43,152 bases of DNA, taken from the NCBI GenBank assembly GCA_937868795.1, contig CALMNM010000019.1, forward strand, positions 1 to 43,152, read 5' to 3'. Below the pieces are notes generated by a model. The model had not been told where the DNA came from. It searched no databases and was given only the letters and a program-made list of their open reading frames with translations. A program made the translations under genes and the position numbers. Positions 16,464-24,844 of the stretch are shown here, piece by piece. Within the stretch, counting starts at the first letter, position 1. Every line of letters starts with the position of its first letter. This DNA comes from an uncultured Acholeplasma sp. (GTDB taxonomy: Bacteria; Bacillota_I; Bacilli_A; Acholeplasmatales; Acholeplasmataceae).

Positions 16464-18032
16464 ATGACCAAAAAACCATTCTATTTAACTACAGCCATCG
16501 CATACGCTTCAGGCATTCCTCACATTGGGAATGTTTATGAGGCTATTTTAGCGGACTCTATTGTCCGCTTTAAGCGTTTAGACGGATACGATGTCTTTTT
16601 TCAAACAGGCACCGATGAACACGGGCAAAAAATCGAGGGTAAAGCATCATTGAACGAACTCTCCCCTCAAGCGTATGTCGATCATATTGCTGGAGAAATC
16701 AAACGTATCTATGACAAAGTTCACGTCTCATATGATCAGTTTATACGTACCACAGACGATTTTCATGTGAAATCTGTTCAAGCCATCTTTAAAAAACTTT
16801 ATGATCAAGGGGATATTTACTTAGGTGAATATGAAGGATGGTATTCGGTGGCTGAAGAAGCATTTATCGCTGAAAAAGATATCGTCGATGGCAAAGGACC
16901 CAACGGGGATGTTCCTGTTTGGACGAAGGAAGCTGCGTATTTCTTAAAACTCGCCCCATATCAAGAACGTTTGCTCAAGCACATTGAAGAACATCCTGAG
17001 TTCATCGAACCTGAAGCGAGAAGAAACGAAATGATTCAAAACTTCTTAAAAGAACCTCTTCCCGATCTTTCTGTTTCGAGAACATCTTTTAAATGGGGTG
17101 TTCCTGTCGAATTTGACCCAGGACACGTGGTCTATGTTTGGATCGATGCATTATCAAACTATATTACCGGTTTAGGATATCATCCCGATCAACCCAGCAC
17201 ACCTGAGTTTAATAAATACTGGCCAGCAGATGTCCATCTCATCGGGAAAGATATCTTGCGTTTCCATACGATTTATTGGCCCATTATCTTAATGGCACTT
17301 GGTGTCGAATTACCAAAGAAAGTCTTTGGACATCCTTGGGTTCTCGTCAATAAATCCAAGATGAGTAAATCAGTCGGTAACACGATGTATACCGATGACT
17401 TGGTGCGTTATTTTGGTGTGGATCCGATTCGTTATTATGTCTTACACGAGATTCCTTTTTCTGCCGATGGCAATATCACCTATGAACTCGTCATTGAAAG
17501 AAACAATTCAGATCTTGCCAATACTATTGGTAATTTAGTGAATCGAACGATTGGTATGGCCTATAAATATCGCGAAGGATTCATCAAGAAAGTGATTTTA
17601 GACGAACCTTTTGAGTTATCCCTTAAAGAAAAAGCGTTGGAGGCTCTCCCTAATATCCGTCAATCGATGGAACAACTTAGAGTTTCAGATGCTTTGGAAG
17701 AAGTGGTGAAGCTTGCCCGTTTCGCCAATAAATACATCGATGTCTCTGAGCCATGGGCACTCTTTAAGAATCCTGAAAAACAACAGCTTTTAGATCATGT
17801 GCTCTATCATTTGGTTGAAACCATCCGTTATGTCGCGATCTTACTCCAACCCTTTATTCCCGAAACATCGAATCGTATTGCAAAACAAATATTGGTTGAT
17901 GATTTAAGTTTTGCATCCTTGAACACATTTGGTGGTTATCCCGAACAGGTGTTAGGAAAAGCTGAAGTGCTCTTTGAACGCTATGATCCAGCAAAGAAGA
18001 TTGAAGACATTCTTCGTGACCAAAATGAATAA
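16464..18032 (+). CDS. metG: Methionyl-tRNA synthetase, short form
   Basis: A 522-residue class I synthetase charging tRNA-Met. HIGN is at residues 20-23 and KMSKS at 299-303. The WYSVAEEAF connective region carries no zinc cysteine knuckle, the zinc-free type. The C-terminal tRNA-binding (OB-fold) domain of the ~660-residue Bacillus enzyme is absent. AAGGAGG precedes the ATG by seven bases, downstream of the T-box terminator. The following gene overlaps it by 8 bases. Confidence 0.97.
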   Translation: MTKKPFYLTTAIAYASGIPHIGNVYEAILADSIVRFKRLDGYDVFFQTGTDEHGQKIEGKASLNELSPQAYVDHIAGEIKRIYDKVHVSYDQFIRTTDDFHVKSVQAIFKKLYDQGDIYLGEYEGWYSVAEEAFIAEKDIVDGKGPNGDVPVWTKEAAYFLKLAPYQERLLKHIEEHPEFIEPEARRNEMIQNFLKEPLPDLSVSRTSFKWGVPVEFDPGHVVYVWIDALSNYITGLGYHPDQPSTPEFNKYWPADVHLIGKDILRFHTIYWPIILMALGVELPKKVFGHPWVLVNKSKMSKSVGNTMYTDDLVRYFGVDPIRYYVLHEIPFSADGNITYELVIERNNSDLANTIGNLVNRTIGMAYKYREGFIKKVILDEPFELSLKEKALEALPNIRQSMEQLRVSDALEEVVKLARFANKYIDVSEPWALFKNPEKQQLLDHVLYHLVETIRYVAILLQPFIPETSNRIAKQILVDDLSFASLNTFGGYPEQVLGKAEVLFERYDPAKKIEDILRDQNE

Positions 18033-18984
18033 ACTTCAAACATGGATGGCATCAGATGCCTTCAAACAAAAATTCTGGCCTGAAACACAACGGCTCCTCG
18101 CTGTTGTCGTATTCACGATTATTTATGGGATTGGGGTTGCGTGGTTTCTTGAAGCTTCCGTCGTTCCTCTTTACACCGGAGGTATTCCTGGGGTTGCACA
18201 GCTCGTCAGAGACGCCTTTTACGTCTGGTTTGGCATTGATTTGGGACCCTACTTTTTAGGATGGTTTGTCATTATCGCTAATATTCCAATTTTATTGATT
18301 GGTTGGTTTGGGGTTTCCCATCGCTTCACCATTCATAGCATCATCTCTATTTTGCTACAAGCATTTATCTTGTCGTGGATTCCAATCATCGATATGGGTT
18401 TAAATGATCGTGGGGATGCGCTTGCTGCAGCAGTTCTTGGTGGGTTACTCATCGGTGTTGGTGGCGGTGGCGCATTACGCTATGGGACATCGACCGGAGG
18501 ATTAGACATCATCGCCCAATACTTATCCTTTAAAAAGGGTAAATCCGTGGGATTTATATCCATGGTTCTCAACGTGGCGATCGCCATTCTCGGGGGACTC
18601 ATCGTGGGTGGTCATGAAAGCCCCTCTGGTGAAATCATCGCGGGTGGTGTCATTGCTTCGTATACCGTGATTCGTATCATCATTTCTACCATCATGACCG
18701 ATCGGATGCACACATCCTATCATTTCTTATCGGTGGATATCATCACCGCTGTTCCACAAACATTAGTCGATCAAATCTTACATAAAATCTATCGTGGGGT
18801 AACCCTCATGAAAGTCGAAGGTGCTTACTCACATCATGAAAAGACATTGATCTATGTGGTGATTTCTTCATATGAACTGCATACGCTCGTAGGATTAGTG
18901 AAATCAGTGGATCCTCACGCATTTATCGTGACACGTCCAGTTAAAAACGTATTTGGTAATTTTAAACGTAAAACGATTGCTTAA
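18025..18984 (+). CDS. YitT-family membrane protein with DUF2179 domain
   Basis: A 319-residue protein with about five or six membrane helices in residues 25-215 and a soluble C-terminal DUF2179-type domain (KVEGAYSHHEKTLIYVVISS...). Motifs GGIPGVAQL, RYGTSTGGLDIIAQYL and PSGEIIAGG are characteristic of the YitT/DUF161 family. Physiological substrates of this family are not firmly established. The chosen ATG at 18025 overlaps the metG stop by 8 bases; an upstream in-frame start exists but lies deeper in metG. It is probably co-transcribed with metG and so under the T-box. Confidence 0.88.
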   Translation: MNKLQTWMASDAFKQKFWPETQRLLAVVVFTIIYGIGVAWFLEASVVPLYTGGIPGVAQLVRDAFYVWFGIDLGPYFLGWFVIIANIPILLIGWFGVSHRFTIHSIISILLQAFILSWIPIIDMGLNDRGDALAAAVLGGLLIGVGGGGALRYGTSTGGLDIIAQYLSFKKGKSVGFISMVLNVAIAILGGLIVGGHESPSGEIIAGGVIASYTVIRIIISTIMTDRMHTSYHFLSVDIITAVPQTLVDQILHKIYRGVTLMKVEGAYSHHEKTLIYVVISSYELHTLVGLVKSVDPHAFIVTRPVKNVFGNFKRKTIA

Positions 18985-19006
18985 AGGAGTGCGCAACTCC
19001 TTTTTG
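18983..19006 (+). terminator. Terminator after the metG unit
   Basis: AAAGGAGT (18983-18990) pairs with ACTCCTTT (18996-19003), loop of five, followed by T residues. Confidence 0.85.
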
Positions 19007-19018
19007 TTTTCCTGACAT

Positions 19019-19047
19019 TTGTCAAAACCTAAAGAATCCTGTACAAT
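19019..19047 (+). promoter_or_regulatory. Promoter of fruK-EIIA
   Basis: TTGTCA (19019-19024), 17-base spacer, TACAAT (19042-19047). ACGAGGTG follows as RBS. Confidence 0.75.
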
Positions 19048-19068
19048 AAAACTAACGAGGTGTCATCT

Positions 19069-19995
19069 GTGATCTATACGATAACCTTAAATCCATCACT
19101 GGACTACAAAATCAAAGTGGATGGCTTTAAAGAAGGAGAATTGAATCGATTTCGTAAAGCGAGTATCAACTCTGGGGGAAAAGGTGTCAACGTCTCCATT
19201 GTTTTATCACGCCTTAAGACGCCTTCAGAAGCGATATTATTTGTCGGAGGATTCACGGGACATAAACTGATTGAAGATATCAACCAAGACCACGAGGTGA
19301 CCTTAGATCCCATCTGGATTGATCAAGATACACGCATTAATATCAAACTTTCAGCAAAAGTAGAAACTGAACTTAATCACTGGGGACCCCATGTCAAAGA
19401 TGAACAGTTTGAAATCTTATTGAGTAAAATCGAAGAGATGAATGACAATGACCTAGTCATTCTTGGTGGATCTGCACCTTATGGACAACGTGATGCTTTT
19501 CAGCGGATTGCTGAGCTATGTTACAAGAAGAAGATTCCATTTATTATGGATACCCCAGGGGAAGCATTTCCCCAGTTTATCGATTTCAGACCTCTTATGA
19601 TGAAGCCCAATCTCAAAGAATTAAATGATTATCTCCTTATGGATTTGGTAGAAATTAAAGATATTATTCTCCACGCACGTCAGCTTGTTTATCGCGGGGT
19701 TAAACATGTGATCATCTCCCTTGGTAAACGTGGGGCACTCTACGTGGATGAAACCCATGCTTATCACGCAAAAGCACTCGAAGGAGAAGCTCAATTTACC
19801 ACCGGGGCTGGTGACTCCATGGTCGCTGGATTTGTCCATGAATATTTAAAGACAGACGATCCAATTCAAGCGTTTAAACTAGGGGTTGCTGCTGCCTCAG
19901 CAACGGTCTTCTCTGGAAGATTAGCCACACCTAGAGATATTCAAAAATACATAAAGAAAGTTATTTTAGAGGAAATTGTCGATGACCATTCATGA
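19069..19995 (+). CDS. fruK: 1-phosphofructokinase (PfkB family)
   Basis: A 308-residue sugar kinase of the PfkB/FruK/LacC group. It begins MIYTITLNPSLDYKI, the usual FruK N-terminus, has SGGKGVNVS near residue 38 and the anion-hole/catalytic motif TTGAGDSMVAGF in the C-terminal third. It should phosphorylate fructose-1-phosphate to fructose-1,6-bisphosphate; tagatose-6-phosphate kinase (LacC) is the main alternative. The start is GTG 19069, six bases after GAGGTG. Another GTG at 19060 overlaps the Shine-Dalgarno. It overlaps the EIIA gene. Confidence 0.9.
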   Translation: MIYTITLNPSLDYKIKVDGFKEGELNRFRKASINSGGKGVNVSIVLSRLKTPSEAILFVGGFTGHKLIEDINQDHEVTLDPIWIDQDTRINIKLSAKVETELNHWGPHVKDEQFEILLSKIEEMNDNDLVILGGSAPYGQRDAFQRIAELCYKKKIPFIMDTPGEAFPQFIDFRPLMMKPNLKELNDYLLMDLVEIKDIILHARQLVYRGVKHVIISLGKRGALYVDETHAYHAKALEGEAQFTTGAGDSMVAGFVHEYLKTDDPIQAFKLGVAAASATVFSGRLATPRDIQKYIKKVILEEIVDDHS

Positions 19996-20437
19996 TCTCA
20001 TTCATCCAGGTTATATCAAGCTTGATCTCATTGCTCAAAATAAGATGGATGTCATTGATCAAATGATTGATATTTTATACCAACATCATGCCATCGATGA
20101 TGTTCAAGGATTTAAGAATGATGTCTTAGACAGAGAGTCTATTAGTTCGACAGGTATCGGTTTTGGCATTGGGATCCCCCATGCTAAATCCACCCATGTT
20201 AAGATTCCCTCATTAATCTTTGCGAAAAGTCATGAGGGTGTACCTTTTGATTCCTTTGATGGAAAAGATGCCCACCTTTTCTTTCTCATCGCGATGCCAG
20301 AAGATGGAACGAACGCTCACCTCAAAGTTCTCGCGATGCTTTCACGGAAACTAATGCATGAAGATTACCGCGAAGCACTCTTGGATGCGAAGACCGTAGA
20401 AGAGACACTCACGCTGATCTATACCATGAATTATTGA
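19982..20437 (+). CDS. Stand-alone PTS fructose-type EIIA domain
   Basis: A 151-residue protein consisting only of a PTS_EIIA_2 (fructose/mannitol) domain. The phosphorylated histidine is H67 in GIGIPHAKS. EIIA takes phosphate from HPr and passes it to EIIB. AGAGGAA (19968-19974) supports ATG 19982 as start, inside the end of fruK. No EIIB or EIIC gene follows. It may serve a permease encoded elsewhere or act as a regulatory PTS protein; both are inferences. Confidence 0.9.
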   Translation: MTIHDLIHPGYIKLDLIAQNKMDVIDQMIDILYQHHAIDDVQGFKNDVLDRESISSTGIGFGIGIPHAKSTHVKIPSLIFAKSHEGVPFDSFDGKDAHLFFLIAMPEDGTNAHLKVLAMLSRKLMHEDYREALLDAKTVEETLTLIYTMNY

Positions 20438-20517
20438 AATAAATCATGAAAGAATGATGAAAGAAAACGCATTATAACATCATTAAAAAATAAAAACGCT
20501 TACTTCTTTAAATTTAC

Positions 20518-20551
20518 AAAAAGCCCCTTTACTTCGAAAAAGGGGTTTTGT
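20518..20551 (+). terminator. Terminator of fruK-EIIA
   Basis: CCCCTTT pairs with AAAGGGG, extended by flanking A/T pairs around one bulged G, followed by TTTTG. It directly abuts the -10 box of the riboswitch promoter. Confidence 0.75.
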
Positions 20552-20557
20552 TATAAT
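20529..20557 (+). promoter_or_regulatory. Promoter of the riboswitch-permease unit
   Basis: TATAAT (20552-20557) with a weak TTACTT (20529-20534) 17 bases upstream, lying inside the preceding terminator. Confidence 0.6.
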
Positions 20558-20573
20558 GGCTATGTATTCAATG

Positions 20574-20700
20574 TATCGTATAATCGACCTGATGTGGAGG
20601 TCAAGTTTCTACCGCGATTCCGTAAAATTCGCGACTACGATATGAAAACATCTTTTTTCTCGTTTTCATATGGTAAACCACATCGTTTTGTGGTTTTTTC
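20574..20700 (+). promoter_or_regulatory. Purine (guanine-type) riboswitch with intrinsic terminator
   Basis: The aptamer shows P1 (TATCGTA 20574-20580 with TACGATA 20636-20642), the conserved TAATCG junction, P2 (GACCT/AGGTC) with L2 GATGTGG (20591-20597), AAGTTTCTACC, P3 (CGCGA/TCGCG) with L3 containing CCGTAAA, and GACTAC. The discriminating base in GACTAC is C (20635), which pairs with guanine or hypoxanthine; adenine switches have U. The terminator pairs AAACCACA (20675-20682) with TGTGGTTT (20689-20696) plus T tail. Ligand binding should turn off the permease. Confidence 0.95.
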
Positions 20701-20759
20701 TTTTGTTTTTTTAAAAAACATACATATGAATACAAAAACAAAGAAAAAGGAGATTGAAC

Positions 20760-22097
20760 ATGGAGTTCATCAAAAAGTATTTCCGTATTGAAGAACGGGG
20801 CACAACGATCCGTACTGAACTATTAGGTGGTTTAACAACCTTCCTAACAATGGCGTACATCTTATTTGCTAACCCCGGTCTTATGAGTGGCTTTGGTGCA
20901 GTGGATGGGTTAGACGCAAATGCCGTATTCTTAGCAACCGCACTTGCTGCAGGTTTAGCAACACTCGCGATGGGATTATTCGCGAAGTTACCAGTTGCTT
21001 TAGCACCTGGTATGGGTCTTAATGCATTCTTCTCATTTACCATCGTCTTAGGTATGGGTTATTCATGGGAAGAAGCACTCGCAGCAGTCTTAGTGTCTGG
21101 TGTTCTTTATTTAGTGATTACCCTTCTTGGCGTACGTCAAAAGGTCGTTGCAGCGATTCCTCAATCCTTGAAGTATGCGATTGGTGCCGGCATTGGTTTC
21201 TTTATCGCTTACATCGGTTTAGTCAACGTTGGTATCGTCATCAACACAGGTGGAACCACAACTTCTTTAGGTGATCTTACCACCCCAGTGGCATTATTAG
21301 CACTCTTTGGTATCATTTTGACTATGGTTCTCCTCGCCTTAAAGGTTAGAGCAGCTGTTTTCTTTGGTCTAGTGATCACTGCAGTGGTTGGCTTAGTTGC
21401 TGGATTCATCTTCCCAGATGCACAAGGCCTTCCTGTTTATACCGCATTCATTGGTTCTGTTCCATCTCTAGCACCTACTTTTGGTAAAGCATTCAGTGGT
21501 CTTGGTGGATTACTCTCTCAACCTGCGGGTTGGTTTGCCGTCTTCGCATTCTTATTTGTTGACTTCTTTGATACATCCGGAACACTTATGGCTGTCACTG
21601 GTCAAATGGATCATGTCACTGAAGAAGATATTCAAAATGCAAATATCGTTGACTCAACAGCAACGGTTGTCGGTTCTGTCCTTGGAACATCCACCGTCAC
21701 CTCTTATATTGAATCACTTTCAGGTGTTGGTGCAGGTGCACGTACCGGTTTAGCTTCTGTTGTGACTGGCGTTCTCTTCTTATTATCCATCTTCTTGTCA
21801 CCACTTCTTACATTAGTCACTTCCTCAGTTACTGCTGCAGCTATGGTCATCGTTGGTACGATGATGGCTGCATCCATCGGTAAGATCGAATGGGATAAAT
21901 GGCAAATTTCGATTGCAAGCTTTATGACGATTTTAGTGATGATCTTGTCATACTCCATCTCTGATGGTATTGGCTTTGGTTTCTTAACCTATGTCGTTGT
22001 TATGTTAGCAAGCAAGAAAGGTAAAGAAGTTAGCCCACTTCTTTATGGAGCAACTGCGTTATTTATCGCATATATCGTTTTCTTAAACGTTCTCTAA
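20760..22097 (+). CDS. pbuG: Guanine/hypoxanthine permease (AzgA/PbuG family)
   Basis: A 445-residue polytopic membrane protein of the AzgA-like NCS2 branch. Typical segments are TELLGGLTTFLTMAYILFANP near the N-terminus, ALAPGMGLNAFF, and FLFVDFFDTSGTLMAV about 270 residues in. It imports guanine, hypoxanthine or possibly adenine by proton symport. The guanine-type riboswitch directly upstream supports guanine/hypoxanthine. AAGGAG (20747-20752) sits seven bases before ATG 20760, which is preferred to the TTG at 20754. Confidence 0.95.
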   Translation: MEFIKKYFRIEERGTTIRTELLGGLTTFLTMAYILFANPGLMSGFGAVDGLDANAVFLATALAAGLATLAMGLFAKLPVALAPGMGLNAFFSFTIVLGMGYSWEEALAAVLVSGVLYLVITLLGVRQKVVAAIPQSLKYAIGAGIGFFIAYIGLVNVGIVINTGGTTTSLGDLTTPVALLALFGIILTMVLLALKVRAAVFFGLVITAVVGLVAGFIFPDAQGLPVYTAFIGSVPSLAPTFGKAFSGLGGLLSQPAGWFAVFAFLFVDFFDTSGTLMAVTGQMDHVTEEDIQNANIVDSTATVVGSVLGTSTVTSYIESLSGVGAGARTGLASVVTGVLFLLSIFLSPLLTLVTSSVTAAAMVIVGTMMAASIGKIEWDKWQISIASFMTILVMILSYSISDGIGFGFLTYVVVMLASKKGKEVSPLLYGATALFIAYIVFLNVL

Positions 22098-22110
22098 TAA
22101 GATGATTCAT

Positions 22111-22139
22111 AAAGCCTCGCGAAAGCGGGGCTTTTTCTT
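22111..22139 (+). terminator. Terminator after the purine permease
   Basis: AAGCCTCGC pairs with GCGGGGCTT around a GAAA tetraloop, followed by TTTTTCTTT. Confidence 0.88.
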
Positions 22140-22146
22140 TTTATCG

Positions 22147-22175
22147 TAGATAGCAAAAGAACTTTGTGCTAAAAT
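22147..22175 (+). promoter_or_regulatory. Extended -10 promoter for the YwaF-like gene
   Basis: TG-c-TAAAAT (22167-22175) with a poor -35 (TAGATA, 22147-22152). Confidence 0.5.
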
Positions 22176-22206
22176 GAGGGCATAGCAGAAAAGAAGAGGT
22201 CATCCT

Positions 22207-22899
22207 ATGCCCCAAATTTATGGTATTGAACACATCATTTATCTTTTGATTGTTATTCCGTTGATGGTACTTGCTACATTCTGGATTAAGAAGGCAGCAA
22301 CGAGTGAAGAAAAACTCCAAAAGATCATTAAAATCATTGGGGTTATTGGTTTAATTGCGATCACAGCGAACCGGATTTCGGTGAGTTATTTGCGAGACGG
22401 GTTTGACAAAATTCTCCCGGGTACTTTTTGTGGGACATCGAGTTTAGTCCTCGCTCTTTCAGCAATCATATTAAAAAGAGATTCAATCGTATTTCACTCG
22501 GTGGTTTATCTTGGTCTTTTAGGGGGATTGTTGTCCATTTTCTATCCTGAATTTATCGGTCAAGGACCCACCTTCTTTTATCCAATGACCATCACAGCGA
22601 TGATTCACCATACGATCATGGTGTATTTAGCATTTGTCATTATCGCTTTTGGGTACATTAAACCAGGCTTTTCCAAATGGAAATATTTACCACTGGGTTT
22701 AAGTTTTTATATGTCCTATGGTTTATTTCTGATTACTGTGTTAGGATATCAAGATGCTATGTACATTTATGAACCCATCCTCCCAGATACCTTTTTAAAC
22801 TGGGCAGGCTTAGGTATGATCTGGTTTCCTGTTCATGCAATCTTTTTATGGATTTGGGATCGTTATTTAGTCAAGATCTTTCCACTTGTACGCTACTAA
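22207..22899 (+). CDS. YwaF/TMEM164-like integral membrane protein
   Basis: A 230-residue protein with about seven membrane helices. The layout resembles the YwaF/TP0381 family: a LPGTFCGTSSLVL segment after helix 2, GLLGGLLSIFYPEF, and a histidine-containing helix (MIHHTIMVYLA). Function in this family is unknown to me and the family call is tentative. AGAAGAGGT precedes the ATG. It is a single-gene unit between two good terminators. Confidence 0.65.
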   Translation: MPQIYGIEHIIYLLIVIPLMVLATFWIKKAATSEEKLQKIIKIIGVIGLIAITANRISVSYLRDGFDKILPGTFCGTSSLVLALSAIILKRDSIVFHSVVYLGLLGGLLSIFYPEFIGQGPTFFYPMTITAMIHHTIMVYLAFVIIAFGYIKPGFSKWKYLPLGLSFYMSYGLFLITVLGYQDAMYIYEPILPDTFLNWAGLGMIWFPVHAIFLWIWDRYLVKIFPLVRY

Positions 22900-22920
22900 G
22901 CGCCTCATTGAGGCGTTTTC
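22900..22920 (+). terminator. Terminator after the YwaF-like gene
   Basis: CGCCTC (22901-22906) pairs with GAGGCG (22910-22915), three-base loop, then TTTTCTTTT. Confidence 0.8.
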
Positions 22921-22922
22921 TT

Positions 22923-22950
22923 TTGAGATTGCGAAAGTTTATACTATGAT
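22923..22950 (+). promoter_or_regulatory. Promoter for the VOC-family gene
   Basis: TTGAGA (22923-22928), 16-base spacer, TATGAT (22945-22950). AGGAGG is at 22957-22962. Confidence 0.65.
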
Positions 22951-22969
22951 TGGGCTAGGAGGTATGCGC

Positions 22970-23323
22970 ATGTTTACCCAAATTCAACCCTTTTTACCTA
23001 CGAAAGACTTCGATATCAGTAAACAGTTTTATCTAGATTTAGGATTTGACATCATGTATGAAGATGACCAACTTTGTCTCTTCAAGAAAGATTCGATTAG
23101 CTTTTTCATTCAACGTGCTTATGTGAAAGATTGGGCAGAAAATATGATGGTTCAAGTCTATGATTCAGCGATTGATGCGTTGTATCAAAGGATAGAAGAC
23201 ATTCGAGAACATTATCCAATGATTAAGACAAAAAAGCCATTTCAAGCAGATTATGGTTATACATTTCATCTGCTCGATCCAGCAGGTGTATTGTGGCATT
23301 TTACAGATCCCAATAAAAAATGA
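22970..23323 (+). CDS. VOC family (glyoxalase/bleomycin-resistance-like) protein
   Basis: A 117-residue single-module VOC protein: FLPTKDFDISKQFYLDLGF at the start, a central LFKKDSISFFIQ strand and LLDPAGVLWHFTD at the end, as in bleomycin-resistance-type binding proteins. Whether it binds metal or a drug cannot be told. AGGAGG (22957-22962) sets the start at ATG 22970; an ATG at 22964 is too close, and the upstream open frame runs through the preceding terminator. Confidence 0.85.
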   Translation: MFTQIQPFLPTKDFDISKQFYLDLGFDIMYEDDQLCLFKKDSISFFIQRAYVKDWAENMMVQVYDSAIDALYQRIEDIREHYPMIKTKKPFQADYGYTFHLLDPAGVLWHFTDPNKK

Positions 23324-23355
23324 GTCCATGCGAACCATGGACTCATTCTTTTTTT
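23319..23355. terminator. Bidirectional terminator between VOC gene and uracil permease
   Basis: A 12-bp perfect stem (23319-23330 with 23336-23347) around a five-base loop, with T run on the plus strand and an A run before it that gives T on the minus strand. Confidence 0.88.
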
Positions 23356-23364
23356 AAGTTTTAT

Positions 23365-24636
23365 TTATTCGTTCTTAGGACCGATCTTTTCGATACCTGT
23401 GATTATTTGATTCAAGATAATCCCGACAAGTGCTGCGAAGCTCATACCGGATAATCCTGTGGTTGAAGTAAGATTTAATACGGCTCCACCAAGACCAATG
23501 ACGAGCATCGTCGATACGATGATCAGATTTTTCATATTGCCTAAATCTGTGCGATCCTTAATCAAAATTTTCACACCATTAGCAGCAATCAATCCGTATA
23601 AGACAATGGTCATCCCACCGATGACAGCCCAAGGGATACTGTTGATGAATGCTTGAATGTAACCGAAGAAGCCTAAGAGAATGGCGAAGATGGCAGCTAA
23701 ACCTGTGACCCAAACTGAACCTACTTTGGTGATCGCAACCACACCAGTATTTTCTCCATACGTCGTATTTGCAGGTCCACCGAGTGCTGCAGCAACGAAT
23801 GTCGCTAATCCATCACCAAGAAGTGTCTTATCGAGTCCTGGATCTGTGAGGAAGTCTCTTCCTGTAATTTCACCTAAGACAACATGGTCTCCGATGTGTT
23901 CAGCAATCGTTACAAATGCTAAGGGGGCAAACATCAAGATCGCACCAAATTCGAAACGATAGGTTCCCACAAATGAGAAGTTGGGAAATTGGAAGAAGCT
24001 AACACCGGCAAAAACATCTCTGAGATTAACAAGCCCTACGATGATTGAGGCAATATAACCGACGATAATCGCGATCAAGAAGGGAACGATACGGATAAAG
24101 CCTTTCGCTTTGGTCGATAAGATGACAACAGTAATAAACGAGATAAACGCAACTAAAGGGACTTTCCAACCTTGAGAACCATCAAACCCAGCGGAACCAA
24201 CGGCAACCGGTGCTAACGTCATCCCGATGATGATAATCATGGGTCCGATCACAACCGGTGGAAGAAGCTTCTTTAACCACCCACTACCAACAAAACGGAT
24301 AATGGTTGCGACAATCACATAAATCAAACCGACAACCATGAGCCCCATATACGCTGCTGCAGGACCTGCTGAACTCGCCACTGCTGCGCTGATCGCGGGG
24401 ATATATGCAAAACTACTTCCTAGATATACAGGCACTTTCGCTTTGGTACATGCGATATAGATCAAGGTTCCAATCCCGCTTGCGACTAAAGCTACACCAA
24501 CATCAAGTCCCGTTAATAAAGGAACTAAGACGGTTGCCCCAAACATTGCAAAGACATGCTGTAAGCTGAGGACGATCCAACTGCCTACCGATTTTGGCTT
24601 TTCTTGAATGCCAACAATCATACCATTTTCATTCAT
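23365..24636 (-). CDS. uraA: Uracil permease (NCS2 family)
   Basis: A 423-residue NCS2 nucleobase:proton symporter. Visible hallmarks are LQHVFAMFGATVLVPLLTG at the N-terminus, YLGSSFAYIPAI, the conserved glutamate motif in AEHIGDH, and GGPANTTYGENTGV. These favour uracil over xanthine. The start is fixed by AAGGAG on the minus strand just before the ATG at 24636; the longer frame would run through the attenuator. A PyrR-type attenuator precedes it and pyrR is divergent, which supports uracil as substrate (also named pyrP). Confidence 0.93.
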   Translation of the reverse strand: MNENGMIVGIQEKPKSVGSWIVLSLQHVFAMFGATVLVPLLTGLDVGVALVASGIGTLIYIACTKAKVPVYLGSSFAYIPAISAAVASSAGPAAAYMGLMVVGLIYVIVATIIRFVGSGWLKKLLPPVVIGPMIIIIGMTLAPVAVGSAGFDGSQGWKVPLVAFISFITVVILSTKAKGFIRIVPFLIAIIVGYIASIIVGLVNLRDVFAGVSFFQFPNFSFVGTYRFEFGAILMFAPLAFVTIAEHIGDHVVLGEITGRDFLTDPGLDKTLLGDGLATFVAAALGGPANTTYGENTGVVAITKVGSVWVTGLAAIFAILLGFFGYIQAFINSIPWAVIGGMTIVLYGLIAANGVKILIKDRTDLGNMKNLIIVSTMLVIGLGGAVLNLTSTTGLSGMSFAALVGIILNQIITGIEKIGPKNE

Positions 24637-24675
24637 GTTTCTTCTCCTTGGATTTAATTTTTCAAGGCCTTCAGC

Positions 24676-24770
24676 AAAAAAGACACCCACAGGTGTCCTT
24701 CAAGCATAGGTATAGTGATGCAGATACCTTGTTATGCTCACGGGCATAGCTTAAAGGACCTTTACTGTTA
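24676..24770 (-). promoter_or_regulatory. Predicted PyrR-binding attenuator upstream of uraA
   Basis: Three competing structures are visible on the minus strand. A PyrR-type binding hairpin has the hexaloop CCGUGA (matches the CNGNGA consensus; stem at 24733-24737 and 24744-24748) over an internal loop and a CCUU/AAGG lower stem. An antiterminator pairs 24749-24759 with 24695-24705 (11 bp, one G-U). A terminator pairs GACACC with GGTGTC (24682-24687, 24692-24697), followed by six U. The antiterminator shares bases with both the binding loop and the terminator. UMP-loaded PyrR should favour termination. Confidence 0.8.
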
Positions 24771-24772
24771 CA

Positions 24773-24800
24773 AGTATATCATGATTTTTTTAGAAAACAA
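24773..24800 (-). promoter_or_regulatory. Promoter of the uraA leader
   Basis: Minus-strand TTGTTT (24795-24800), 16-base spacer, TATACT (24773-24778). Confidence 0.6.
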
Positions 24801-24820
24801 CCCCCAAAATATGTAAAAAA

Positions 24821-24829
24821 TGATATGAT
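24821..24829 (+). promoter_or_regulatory. Extended -10 box of pyrR
   Basis: TG-a-TATGAT (24821-24829); no -35 match. Transcription would start about 9-10 bases before the ATG at 24845, giving a very short leader. Confidence 0.5.
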
Positions 24830-24844
24830 GAAATTGGTGATAAC

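Larger units (their letters stand above)
20438..20759 (+). other. Gene-free stretch: terminator, promoter, riboswitch, terminator
   Basis: Nothing is recognised in 20438-20515, which is AT-rich. The rest holds the fru terminator (20518-20551), a promoter -10 (20552-20557), a guanine-type riboswitch aptamer (20574-20642), an AT-rich hairpin (ATATGAAAAC 20640-20649 with GTTTTCATAT 20662-20671) and an intrinsic terminator (20675-20700) before the permease RBS. Confidence 0.8.

Noticed and set aside
22886-22969. Upstream start for the VOC gene
   Set aside because: The extended frame crosses the preceding terminator and the gene's own promoter; AGGAGG points to ATG 22970.
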